A DNA stretch of 9,947 nt from Burkholderiaceae bacterium. GTDB lineage: Bacteria > Pseudomonadota > Gammaproteobacteria > Burkholderiales > Burkholderiaceae. Made by a program: the position numbers and the translations under genes. The stretch is taken from contig JAGOCV010000137.1 of NCBI GenBank assembly GCA_017998575.1, positions 1 to 9,947 of the forward strand, given 5' to 3'. Shown here piece after piece: positions 1 through 6,423 of this stretch (position 1 is the first letter of the stretch; each line of letters begins with the position of its first letter). The notes under the pieces are model-generated. The model was not told the DNA's origin. It saw only the letters and a program-made list of their open reading frames with translations, and searched no databases.

Positions 1-1098
1 GTCCTTGAGCGCACGGTCCAGCGGCTTGTCGGCGCCGACGTCCACCGTGCGGATGGTGACCGGCAGCCCCTGCATGCCCTCGACGGCGCGCCGGTAGGCC
101 TGGTACTGCTCTTCCTCCCCCGGCAGATCGCCGCCCCGCCCCATGAACAGGAACTCGCTGCGAAACAGGCCCACGCCAGCGGCGCCGGCCTTGACCGCCG
201 CAGCCGCGTCGTCGGGCATCTCGATGTTGGCCAGCAACTCGACGCGCTGGCCGTCGAGCGTGACGGCGGGTGTGTGGCGCAGCCGGGAAAGGCGCTCACG
301 GTCGACTTCGCCCTGGCGCTGCTTGTAGCCGTATTCGGCCAGGATGATGGGCGACGGATCGACGATCACCACGCCGGCATCGCCGTCGATGATGACCCAG
401 TCGTCCTGGCGCACCAGCTGGCTGGCCGAGCGCGCGCCCACCACGGCCGGGATGTCCATGCTGCGCGCAACGATGGCCGTGTGCGAGGTGCGGCCGCCCA
501 CGTCGGTGACGAAGCCCGCGAACACGCTTTTCTTGAACTGCAGCATGTCGGCGGGCGACAGATCGTGCGCGATCAGCACCAGCGGCACGTCGACGGTGTC
601 GCCCAGCAGCAGGTCTTGCTGCGTCTTGCGCCGGGGCTTGTCGGCCACGGGCGAGGCCGCGCCCTTCATGTGGCGCAGGATGCGCTCGACCACCTGCTCG
701 AGGTCGGCCTTGCGCTCGCGCAGGTACTCGTCCTCCATTTCGTCGAACTGGCGCGCGATCACCTCGAGCTGCGTGGTCAGCGCCCACTCGCCGTTGTAGA
801 GGCGCTCGCTCACCCAGTGCTTGACGCCGTTCTCCATCTCCTTGTCTTGCAGGAGCATGAGATGCACGTCGAGCAGCGCCGTCAACTCGGGCGGCGCGTC
901 CTTGGGCATGTCGGTCTGCAGCCGGTGGATCTCGTCGACCACCGAATTGCGCGCACGCCGCACGCGCATGATTTCGGACTCGATCTGCGTGGGCTCGATG
1001 AAATAGTGCGCCACGTCCATGCGGCTGGACGCGACCAGCACCGCGCGCCCGATGGCGATGCCCCGGGCCACCGGCAGGCCATGGACAGCGAAGGTCAT
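1..1098 (-). CDS. ptsI: PTS Enzyme I (phosphoenolpyruvate-protein phosphotransferase), partial, C-terminus outside window
   Basis: Enzyme I takes phosphate from PEP onto an active-site histidine and passes it to HPr, the first cytoplasmic step of the PTS. The window shows the first 366 residues; E. coli EI has 575, so roughly 200 are missing beyond position 1. The N-terminus HGLPVARGIAIGRA is typical of EI. The swivelling phosphohistidine domain carries GGRTSHTAIVARS, with the catalytic His at residue 206 (codon at 481-483). The PEP-binding barrel begins before the edge: GVGLFRSEFLFM and TIRTVDVGADKP hold the arginines expected to contact PEP. The start at 1098 is preceded by a good ribosome site (GGGAGG, 5 nt spacer) in the 49-nt gap after HPr. 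It is the last gene of the leftward run that begins with the lipoprotein at 3576. Nothing is degenerate in the visible part. Identity is very secure. Confidence 0.97.
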   Translation of the reverse strand, partial: MTFAVHGLPVARGIAIGRAVLVASSRMDVAHYFIEPTQIESEIMRVRRARNSVVDEIHRLQTDMPKDAPPELTALLDVHLMLLQDKEMENGVKHWVSERLYNGEWALTTQLEVIARQFDEMEDEYLRERKADLEQVVERILRHMKGAASPVADKPRRKTQQDLLLGDTVDVPLVLIAHDLSPADMLQFKKSVFAGFVTDVGGRTSHTAIVARSMDIPAVVGARSASQLVRQDDWVIIDGDAGVVIVDPSPIILAEYGYKQRQGEVDRERLSRLRHTPAVTLDGQRVELLANIEMPDDAAAAVKAGAAGVGLFRSEFLFMGRGGDLPGEEEQYQAYRRAVEGMQGLPVTIRTVDVGADKPLDRALKD

Positions 1099-1147
1099 GC
1101 GACCTCCCGGCCCGGCGGCGCGACTGTGGGGCTCGGGGCCATGGGCT

Positions 1148-1417
1148 TCACTCGCCTTCGCCGAACTTGTCGTTGATGAGCGCCAGCAGCGCGTCCATCG
1201 CCTGCTGCTCCTGTGCGCCGTCGGTCTCGATCTCGACCGTCGTGCCCATGCCGGCGGCCAGCATCATGACGCCCATGATGCTCTTGGCGTTGACGCGCCG
1301 GTCGCCGCGCGACATCCAGACGTCGCACGGGAAACTGCCCGCCAGCTTGGTGAGCTTGGCCGAGGCGCGCGCGTGCAGGCCGAGCTTATTGCTGATGGTC
1401 GTGGATGTCTTGATCAT
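1148..1417 (-). CDS. ptsH: HPr phosphocarrier protein
   Basis: HPr accepts phosphate from Enzyme I on His15 and hands it to EIIA domains. This 89-residue protein has the usual HPr length and both hallmark sites in their canonical positions. LGLHARAS places the phosphorylated His at residue 15, and NAKSIMGVMM places the regulatory Ser at residue 46, the residue targeted by HPr kinase/phosphorylase where that enzyme exists. The hprK gene is not in this window. The start at 1417 lies inside the end of the upstream EIIA gene (32-nt overlap), and no convincing Shine-Dalgarno precedes it, so translation is probably coupled to EIIA. Enzyme I follows after 49 nt. Every diagnostic residue is intact. 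Confidence 0.98.
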   Translation of the reverse strand: MIKTSTTISNKLGLHARASAKLTKLAGSFPCDVWMSRGDRRVNAKSIMGVMMLAAGMGTTVEIETDGAQEQQAMDALLALINDKFGEGE

Positions 1418-1829
1418 GGGAGCGTCGGGCCTGGTTCTGGGGTGCGGTGATCGCCACCTGCATCACCCCCTGGGTGCCACCCACCAGCGCGCGCGCGACG
1501 AGCGCGTCCAGTGATTCGTGGCGGTAACTGACGGTGCGCAGCAGCATGGGCAGGTTGACGCCGGTTATCAGGCGCGAGCGCACCCCGTCGACCAGCTTCT
1601 GCGCCACGTTGCAGGGCGTGGCGCCGAACAGGTCGGTCAGCACCAGCACCTGCGGCGCGTCCAGCTGGGCCATCAGGATGCGCGCGGAGCCCAGCGTTTC
1701 TTCCGGCGAGACATTGGGCTGCACATCCAGCGCGGCCACCGAGCCGGCGGCATCGGGAAACACATGCAGCACGCACTGGCGCAGCGCATGGGCGAGCGGC
1801 GCGTGGGCAATGATGAAGATGCCATTCAT
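1386..1829 (-). CDS. PTS EIIA component, mannose family (EIIA-Man, PtsM-like)
   Basis: This is a stand-alone mannose-class EIIA domain of 147 residues, cytoplasmic, expected to take phosphate from HPr. The N-terminal strand GIFIIAHAPLA puts the phosphoacceptor histidine at residue 9, equivalent to His10 of E. coli ManX. The motif LVLTDLFGATPCN (middle of the protein) is the family signature after the second strand. No IIB, IIC or IID gene is nearby, which favours a regulatory role, as described for the ptsM-ptsH-ptsI clusters of Ralstonia and related betaproteobacteria. Its ATG overlaps the stop of the upstream MFS gene as ATGA (4 nt), and its last 32 nt overlap the start of HPr. The final 20 or so residues (polar, rich in Gln, Asp and His) lie past the conserved domain. 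There is no clear ribosome site, consistent with coupling. Confidence 0.93.
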   Translation of the reverse strand: MNGIFIIAHAPLAHALRQCVLHVFPDAAGSVAALDVQPNVSPEETLGSARILMAQLDAPQVLVLTDLFGATPCNVAQKLVDGVRSRLITGVNLPMLLRTVSYRHESLDALVARALVGGTQGVMQVAITAPQNQARRSHDQDIHDHQQ

Positions 1830-3061
1830 GGGGCCGGATTATGCGGCGGTGCAGCGAAAAGCCATGCCCACGATGCCACGCAACAGGCGAGGAACACGCC
1901 CATCGCCGCACGGAAGGCATCGAGCGTGGACAGCCCGGCGGCCTGAAAACCATCGATGGCCAGCCCTACCCCCCACTGCACCACGAACACACCGGCAAAG
2001 ATCACCAGGTTGAAGGCCGACAGCGCACGCCCTGCCAGCGCGGGCGGAAACGCCATGGCGACCGCCGGCTGCGACAGCGACACGAAGGTGCAGCTCATGC
2101 AATAGAGCGTCCAGTGCAGCGCCCCGACCCGCGGGCCCAGGACGATGATGGAGGCCAGCAGCAGGAATGACAGCGGGACACCCCAGGCGATCAGCCGGTC
2201 GGTGCGCACCCCTCGGCGCGCCAGCCAGGGCGTCACCAGGCCCCAGGCCCAGAAGGCGCTCAACATGCCGATGTTGAGCCAGAACAGCCCCGTGGCGGCA
2301 CCGACGGGATCGCGCCCCGATACCTGGATCAGCCATGGCCCGACCCACAGCGTCTGCATGGCCAGCATGCCGCCGTAGCTGAAGAAGCCCAGCGGCATCA
2401 GTTTGACGAAGTAAGGGTGCCGCCAGATCGCGCCGTAGCCCGCGAACAGTCCACGCCAGCCCGGCACGTCGGCATCCGTCGGCGGCTGGCGCTGCCAGGC
2501 CGGCACGATCAGCGCGATCGCCGCCATCGACAGCAGCAGCAGGCCGGCCAGCATCCAGAACATCGGGCGCCAGCCGGTCAAGGGCACCAGCCACTGCACC
2601 GGCAGGGTGGAGGCCAGCGTGCCGAACGAGCCGGTCATGAGCATCCATGAGTTGGCGCGCAGTTGCTGGTCGGCCGAAAACCAGCGCCGGTAGCCGGTGA
2701 GCGGCGCCATCAGGCAGGCGCTGACACCGATACCCATGAGCACCCGCGCGGCCAGCAACTGGGTGAAGCCGGTCGCGGCCGAGAACGCCAGGCTCCCTGC
2801 CACGGCCACCATCAGGAAGCACAACACGACCCGCTTGGGGCCATGCCGGTCCAGCCAGGTGCCCAGCGGCAACTGCGTGAACGCGAACCCCAGGAAGTAG
2901 CCGCCCGCCAGCAGGCCCAGCGATCCGGCGTGCAGGCCGAACTCGGCGCTCAGCGTGGGCGAGAGCGTCGCCGTGATGGCCCGCACGAGGGTGGAGAAGA
3001 AATACGCGAGCGCCAGCGACAGGAACACCGCGATGGCCATCGGCCGCGAGAGCAGACTCAT
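1826..3061 (-). CDS. Major facilitator superfamily transporter, substrate unknown
   Basis: A 411-residue, very hydrophobic inner-membrane protein with about 12 predicted helices, the standard MFS length. Between helices 2 and 3 (residues 67-77) it has GTWLDRHGPKR, a good match to MFS motif A (G-x-L-x-D-R-x-G-x-R/K-R). A hydrophilic loop near the middle (QRQPPTDADVPG) separates the two six-helix halves. The reading frame is open further upstream to about 3391. I chose the ATG at 3061 because the protein begins there like a transporter (MSLLSRPMAIAVFLSLALAY) and because it overlaps the lipoprotein stop by ATGA. Its own stop overlaps the EIIA start in the same way. The couplings imply co-expression with the PTS genes, but the substrate cannot be read from sequence; efflux and uptake are both possible. 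Confidence 0.88.
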   Translation of the reverse strand: MSLLSRPMAIAVFLSLALAYFFSTLVRAITATLSPTLSAEFGLHAGSLGLLAGGYFLGFAFTQLPLGTWLDRHGPKRVVLCFLMVAVAGSLAFSAATGFTQLLAARVLMGIGVSACLMAPLTGYRRWFSADQQLRANSWMLMTGSFGTLASTLPVQWLVPLTGWRPMFWMLAGLLLLSMAAIALIVPAWQRQPPTDADVPGWRGLFAGYGAIWRHPYFVKLMPLGFFSYGGMLAMQTLWVGPWLIQVSGRDPVGAATGLFWLNIGMLSAFWAWGLVTPWLARRGVRTDRLIAWGVPLSFLLLASIIVLGPRVGALHWTLYCMSCTFVSLSQPAVAMAFPPALAGRALSAFNLVIFAGVFVVQWGVGLAIDGFQAAGLSTLDAFRAAMGVFLACCVASWAWLFAAPPHNPAP

Positions 3062-3576
3062 GACAGTTTCAGCCCCGAGAAGAAAGGTTCTGCGACAGCC
3101 TCGGGGAGACGGGGCGCATAGATGACGGCCTGGAAGACATGGCGGCCGCGCACGAACCATGCAGCCTGCATCTGCAGCGGCTCGCCCTGCGGACTGCGGC
3201 CTTCGGCCACGATGCGCCCGCCACCGGGCACCGCCTGCGCACCTGTGGGCGTGAAGGCGTGATCGGCCACCGATTGCGCATTCGCGTTGGCCAACGTGCT
3301 GGCACGCCACTGGGCCAGCAACCGCGGAGCCTGCGCGGGTTCGCCGGCATCGGCCCAGGCGACAGCGAACAGTGCGCCGCCTGCCTCGCAACCCTGCATC
3401 GACACGATGGCCGGGCGCTCACCCAGGCTCACCTCGCGCCGGCCTTGATCCGGCTTGCAGGGCAGCAGCGCCACCAGGCCGGCTTCGGGGAATCGGGCAT
3501 CACGCCAGTTGTAGGTGGGGGTGCAGGCCGCGAGCGCGGCCGCGACGACGACGGCCAGGGCCGGAAGAAAGCGCAT
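3058..3576 (-). CDS. Small secreted lipoprotein of unknown function
   Basis: This 172-residue protein begins with MRFLPALAVVVAAALAAC, a short lipoprotein signal ending in a lipobox L-A-A-C with Cys18 as the lipidated residue. The mature part starts TPTYNWRD and contains LVALLPCKPDQG and a second Cys about 23 residues later (Cys40 and Cys63), which could form a disulfide in the periplasm. I recognise no enzymatic motif and assign no function. The frame is open up to 3654. I reject the longer start because it would put 26 polar residues before the signal peptide, and because a -10-like GATAAT lies 6 nt before the ATG at 3576. Its stop overlaps the MFS start as ATGA, making it the first gene of the PTS-containing run. 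It is divergent from the hydrolase at 3653. Confidence 0.8.
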   Translation of the reverse strand: MRFLPALAVVVAAALAACTPTYNWRDARFPEAGLVALLPCKPDQGRREVSLGERPAIVSMQGCEAGGALFAVAWADAGEPAQAPRLLAQWRASTLANANAQSVADHAFTPTGAQAVPGGGRIVAEGRSPQGEPLQMQAAWFVRGRHVFQAVIYAPRLPEAVAEPFFSGLKLS

Positions 3577-3591
3577 GCGCCGATTATCGGC
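3571..3591. repeat. Two adjacent palindromes over the lipoprotein start and -10
   Basis: GCGCATGCGC at 3571-3580 is a perfect 10-bp palindrome that contains the lipoprotein ATG. GCCGAT-T-ATCGGC at 3579-3591 is a perfect 6+6 inverted repeat around a single centre base and contains the candidate -10 box. Either could be an operator, or simply a by-product of GC-rich sequence. Confidence 0.4.
3583..3588 (-). promoter_or_regulatory. Candidate -10 box (GATAAT) giving a leaderless transcript for the lipoprotein operon
   Basis: On the minus strand the hexamer GATAAT (5 of 6 match to TATAAT) ends 6 nt before the ATG at 3576. Transcription starting about 7 nt after the box would begin on the A of that ATG. 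No Shine-Dalgarno is present. The -35 region is weak. The box sits in the 13-nt inverted repeat 3579-3591. Confidence 0.5.
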
Positions 3592-3652
3592 ATGGGCGCA
3601 CAGGCAGCGCATTGGTGGTTCAATGGAGGCCCGCCGCATTTCCGGAGATCGC

Positions 3653-4399
3653 ATGGCTCATTTCGTCCTGGTTCATGGCGCCTGGCATGGCGCGTGGTGT
3701 TGGCAGCGCGTGGTGCAGCGACTGGCGCCCGCGGGGCATCGCGTCCACGCCGTCACGCTGACCGGGCTGGGCGATCGCGCCCATCTGCTGTCGCGCGACA
3801 TCACGCTGAACACCCACGTGCAGGATGTCATGGCCACCCTGGAGGCCGAAGAATTGCAGGACGTCGTGCTGGCCGTCCATTCCTATGCGGGCATGCTGGG
3901 CACGGCGGTAGCCGACCTCGCGCCCGGGCGCCTGCGTCATCTGGTCTACGTGGATGCCGTCGTGCCGCAGCCCGGGGAAAGCTGGGGCAGCACGCACTCG
4001 CGCGCCACGCGCGAGGGCCGGCTGGCCGCCGCCGAAGCGTCGCCGGCCTATGCGTTCCCCGCACCCGACCCGGCTGTCTTCGGCCTGACCGCCGAAGATG
4101 GCGAGTGGGTCCGCCGCCGCCAGACTCCGCATCCCGGGCGCACCTACGAGGCGCCGCTGGATTTCGACGTGCGCCGCGTTGCGCGCGTGCCCCGCACCTT
4201 CGTGAGTTGTACGCAGCCGCATCTGGCCACGATCGACTCGATCCGGCCACGCGTGACCAGCGCCGCATTCTGGGACGGTGCCTGGCTGCCCGGCTCGCGC
4301 GTGGTCGAGCTCGCCACAGGGCACGACCCCATGATCAGTGCGCCCGAAGCGCTCACGCGGGTGCTGCTGGAAGCCGCTGCGCACGCGCCCCCGGGCTGA
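3653..4399 (+). CDS. Alpha/beta fold hydrolase (esterase-like, SABP2/EstC-type)
   Basis: A 248-residue cytoplasmic alpha/beta hydrolase with no signal peptide. Residues 5-17 (VLVHGAWHGAWCW) form the first strand and the oxyanion-hole HG motif. The nucleophile is Ser77 in LAVHSYAGM. The catalytic His is His224 in ELATGHDPMISAPEAL, the usual GHxPMxSxP motif of this group. The nucleophile elbow is unusual: the canonical G-x-S-x-G is V-H-S-Y-A, so both flanking glycines are replaced. No acid is obvious at the usual place after strand 6, where VSCTQPHLATID appears. The start at 3653 follows GGAG with a 5-nt spacer, so it is preferred over earlier in-frame ATGs. The substrate is unknown; esters are the likeliest. 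It is the first gene of a rightward pair, 111 nt before the pseudo-kinase, and divergent from the lipoprotein. Confidence 0.87.
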   Translation: MAHFVLVHGAWHGAWCWQRVVQRLAPAGHRVHAVTLTGLGDRAHLLSRDITLNTHVQDVMATLEAEELQDVVLAVHSYAGMLGTAVADLAPGRLRHLVYVDAVVPQPGESWGSTHSRATREGRLAAAEASPAYAFPAPDPAVFGLTAEDGEWVRRRQTPHPGRTYEAPLDFDVRRVARVPRTFVSCTQPHLATIDSIRPRVTSAAFWDGAWLPGSRVVELATGHDPMISAPEALTRVLLEAAAHAPPG

Positions 4400-4407
4400 T
4401 CGAGGAA

Positions 4408-4435
4408 GGCCCCCGGATGGCAGAATCGGGGGGCC
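4408..4435. terminator. GC-rich hairpin after the hydrolase, no T-tract
   Basis: Arms 4408-4418 (GGCCCCCGGAT) and 4425-4435 (ATCGGGGGGCC) pair over 11 positions with one mismatch around a 6-nt loop, 8 nt after the hydrolase stop. No run of T follows, so it is not a standard intrinsic terminator. The segment CAGAAT at 4421-4426 also resembles a -10 box, so this region may serve the next gene instead. Confidence 0.35.
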
Positions 4436-4510
4436 GCAGCAGGCCTTTCGTCTCTGCCGGATCACGGGCGCGCCGGCTGACGGATGCCCCCGATACGAAA
4501 GTTTTCACCC

Positions 4511-5671
4511 ATGGAACTCGTCGGCAAGAACGCTGATTACAGGCCCAAGCCGGCCGCGCCGGCCCAGCCTGCGCCCACCGAGCCCGCCGCTGCGCAGGAG
4601 CAGCCCGAGTTCGCCCTGGCCGGCATCATCGGCGCGCAACTCTCCGAACCGCTGCAGGCGATGAAGAACATCGTGGACGAGTTCAGCCAGACGCGCCGCA
4701 TCTCGCGCGTGCAATTGGGCGAATTGCAGGTCGCGATCCTGCGTGCCGACCGCGTCGCGCGCCAGAGCCAGCAGATCGCCCGCCTGTCCGAAGGCCGGCT
4801 GCGCCAGTCCCACGAGCGTTTGCAGTTGGGCAGCCTGCTCGACGACGTCCTGCACGAGCGTCTGCCGGCCATGCAGCAGGCAGGCATCGAGCTCACGCGC
4901 ACCGTGCGGCCCGTCGAGGTCATCGTCGATCCGGGCCTGCTCACCAGCCTGCTCGAAGCCACGCTCGACTGGGCCATCGTGCTGGGCCAGCGCATCAGCG
5001 TGAGCCTGTCGGTAAAGAACTGGCCCGAACACGCGCTGCTGCTGGTCAAGGCCAGCCAGTCCGTGATGAGCGACACGCCGCCCGACCTGTCGGAGCGCGG
5101 CGACGCGCTCGACTGGCAACTGCTGGTGCAACTGGCGCGCGTGATGGGCGTGAGCCTGCAGCGCGAATTCCAGCCCGGCGAAGCCCAGGTCACCCTGGAA
5201 TTCGCGCGAACCGTCAAGCAACTCGAAGGCATCACCACGATGGAGTTGGAGACCGCCGACAACGGAGCTCCGTCATCGCATCAGCACAGCGGCACGCGGC
5301 CGCTCGCGGGTCACCGCATCCTGCTGGCCACGGCTGATCCGCTGGTGCGCGCCGAAGTGCAGAACGCGGCCGGGGTGCTGGGGCTGGTGGTCGATACCGT
5401 TTCAACCGCGCGGCAGGCCGTGCGCTGCGTCGAGATGGATCGTCCGCACATGCTCATCATGGACGAGCGCGTGCGCGACGAGCAACTCGACAACCTGGTG
5501 CTCGACCTCAAGCGCCACAACCCCAACTTCGGCCTGCTCGAAGTGGCAGACGACGCCAACACTTTCGCCATCGCGAGCTGGATGAGCGACACCAACACCC
5601 GGGTGAGCCGCGACCTGCTGCGCAGTCAGCTCACCTCGCTGCTGACGCTGGAGCTGGCCAAATCGTTCTGA
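4511..5671 (+). CDS. Degenerate histidine-kinase-like protein with C-terminal pseudo-receiver domain
   Basis: A 386-residue soluble protein with three visible parts. After a Pro/Ala-rich leader (residues 12-32), residues 34-112 resemble a HisKA dimerisation helix pair. Where kinases have H-E-L-R-T-P-L it has A-Q-L-S-E-P-L, so the phosphoacceptor His is Ala42. Residues 113-240 follow the outline of a HATPase domain, but the Mg-binding Asn aligns with Trp154 (ATLDWAI for NLLDNAI), the G2 box is A-L-D-W (199-202), and no DxGxG is visible. Residues 268-386 follow a receiver fold (HRILLATADPLVR ... PHMLIMDERV). The acidic pair after strand 1 is replaced by Thr-Ala and the strand-5 Lys is not evident, although Asp318 sits at the phosphorylation position. 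An ATG at 4484 is an alternative start; 4511 has a weak ribosome site. The function is probably scaffolding or sensing without catalysis. Domain outlines come from reading, not from a profile search. Confidence 0.72.
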   Translation: MELVGKNADYRPKPAAPAQPAPTEPAAAQEQPEFALAGIIGAQLSEPLQAMKNIVDEFSQTRRISRVQLGELQVAILRADRVARQSQQIARLSEGRLRQSHERLQLGSLLDDVLHERLPAMQQAGIELTRTVRPVEVIVDPGLLTSLLEATLDWAIVLGQRISVSLSVKNWPEHALLLVKASQSVMSDTPPDLSERGDALDWQLLVQLARVMGVSLQREFQPGEAQVTLEFARTVKQLEGITTMELETADNGAPSSHQHSGTRPLAGHRILLATADPLVRAEVQNAAGVLGLVVDTVSTARQAVRCVEMDRPHMLIMDERVRDEQLDNLVLDLKRHNPNFGLLEVADDANTFAIASWMSDTNTRVSRDLLRSQLTSLLTLELAKSF

Positions 5672-5691
5672 GTGGCCGTGCACGGCCACTC
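5670..5691. terminator. Perfect 22-bp palindrome between convergent genes
   Basis: An 11-nt arm, GAGTGGCCGTG, is followed directly by its exact reverse complement. It begins inside the stop codon of the pseudo-kinase gene and lies 12 nt before the DUF4197 stop. It could act as a bidirectional transcript-end hairpin, but no T-tract follows on either strand. A further CACGGCC copy at 5695-5701 can pair with the same GGCCGTG, giving a competing fold. Confidence 0.45.
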
Positions 5692-5703
5692 GGTCACGGC
5701 CGG

Positions 5704-6408
5704 TCAGCGCATGGCGCCGAACACCTTCTTGAGGATGGCGCTGCCGGTGCCCACCGGATCCTGGCGGATCTTGCGCTCTTCCTCTCCGATCACGAAGTAC
5801 AGGCCATCGAGCGATTTGCCTGTCACGTACTGCTGGACGTTGGCATCTTCCTTGCGCACCAGGCCGAAGCCCGAAGCCTTGCCCGCGACGGCGTTGTACT
5901 TGGCGGCCAGGCCGACTTTTTCGGTGGCGCGCGTCACGATGGGCAGGAATTTTTCGCCCAGTGGCGTGCGTGTACGCGTAGCGAAGAACTGCGTGACCGA
6001 GGTATCACCGCCCGAGAGAATGTTCTTGGCGTCGGAAACCGTCATCGTCTTGACCGCACCCACCAGCAAATCCTTGGCCAGCGGCACAGCCGACTCGGCC
6101 GCCCGGTTCATCGACGTCACCAATTCGTCGACCTGCTGCCCGCGCCCCAGCGCGCGCAGCAGTTTCGAGCCGTCTTCCAGGAATCCGGGCAACGGGATGC
6201 GAACTTTTGCGTTGCCCAGGAATCCATCCGTACGGCCCAGCAGACTGACGGCCGTGAGTGCGCCTTTCTCCAGCGCGGCTTTCAGACCCTGGGATGCCTC
6301 GCCCTCGGTGAGGTCGGCCAGCGACAGCGCCCAGGCCTGGGTGTAGGCCAGTGTCAGCATCCCGGCAAGCGCGCCGCCAGCGACGCCATTAAACTTTCGA
6401 CGATCCAT
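5704..6408 (-). CDS. DUF4197 family exported protein
   Basis: A 234-residue protein that I recognise as DUF4197 from its overall sequence: LSLADLTEGEASQGLKAALEKGA near the N-terminus, then VRIPLPGFLEDGSKLLRALG, and a C-terminal part around YVTGKSLDGLYFVIGEEERKIRQDP. The family has no established function. The N-terminus MDRRKFNGVAGGALAGMLTL has a twin-arginine (RRKF) motif before a hydrophobic stretch and ends near AWA at residues 25-27. It is therefore probably exported by Tat to the periplasm. The frame is open much further upstream, but the start at 6408 fits the signal peptide and has GGGAG about 7 nt upstream. It is head to head with the TlpA-like gene, with 15 nt between start codons, and convergent with the pseudo-kinase gene. 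Tat rather than Sec export is inferred from the motif alone. Confidence 0.87.
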   Translation of the reverse strand: MDRRKFNGVAGGALAGMLTLAYTQAWALSLADLTEGEASQGLKAALEKGALTAVSLLGRTDGFLGNAKVRIPLPGFLEDGSKLLRALGRGQQVDELVTSMNRAAESAVPLAKDLLVGAVKTMTVSDAKNILSGGDTSVTQFFATRTRTPLGEKFLPIVTRATEKVGLAAKYNAVAGKASGFGLVRKEDANVQQYVTGKSLDGLYFVIGEEERKIRQDPVGTGSAILKKVFGAMR

Positions 6409-6423
6409 GGGGTTCTCCCGAAA

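Noticed and set aside
274..1176. Long plus-strand open frame (300 codons) over ptsI
   Set aside because: It is exactly antisense to intact Enzyme I and reads as low-complexity His/Ala/Arg/Asp-rich sequence, as expected from the opposite strand of a high-GC gene.
1839..2822. 327-codon minus-strand open frame inside the MFS gene in a second frame
   Set aside because: It is an out-of-frame shadow of the transporter: Arg/Ala/Gly-rich with no hydrophobic periodicity.
1826..3391. 521-residue form of the MFS protein
   Set aside because: The first 110 residues are Arg/Cys-rich and run through the lipoprotein gene in another frame; the transporter N-terminus and ATGA junction set the start at 3061.
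3139..4536. 465-codon plus-strand open frame spanning the lipoprotein, the hydrolase and the gap beyond
   Set aside because: It crosses three unrelated regions, is antisense to the lipoprotein and out of frame with the hydrolase, and is Arg/Ala-rich with no domain.
4505..5262. Antisense open frames of about 240 codons over the pseudo-kinase
   Set aside because: They are Gln/His/Leu- and Ser/Arg-rich mirrors of the plus-strand gene, with no recognisable domain or ribosome site.
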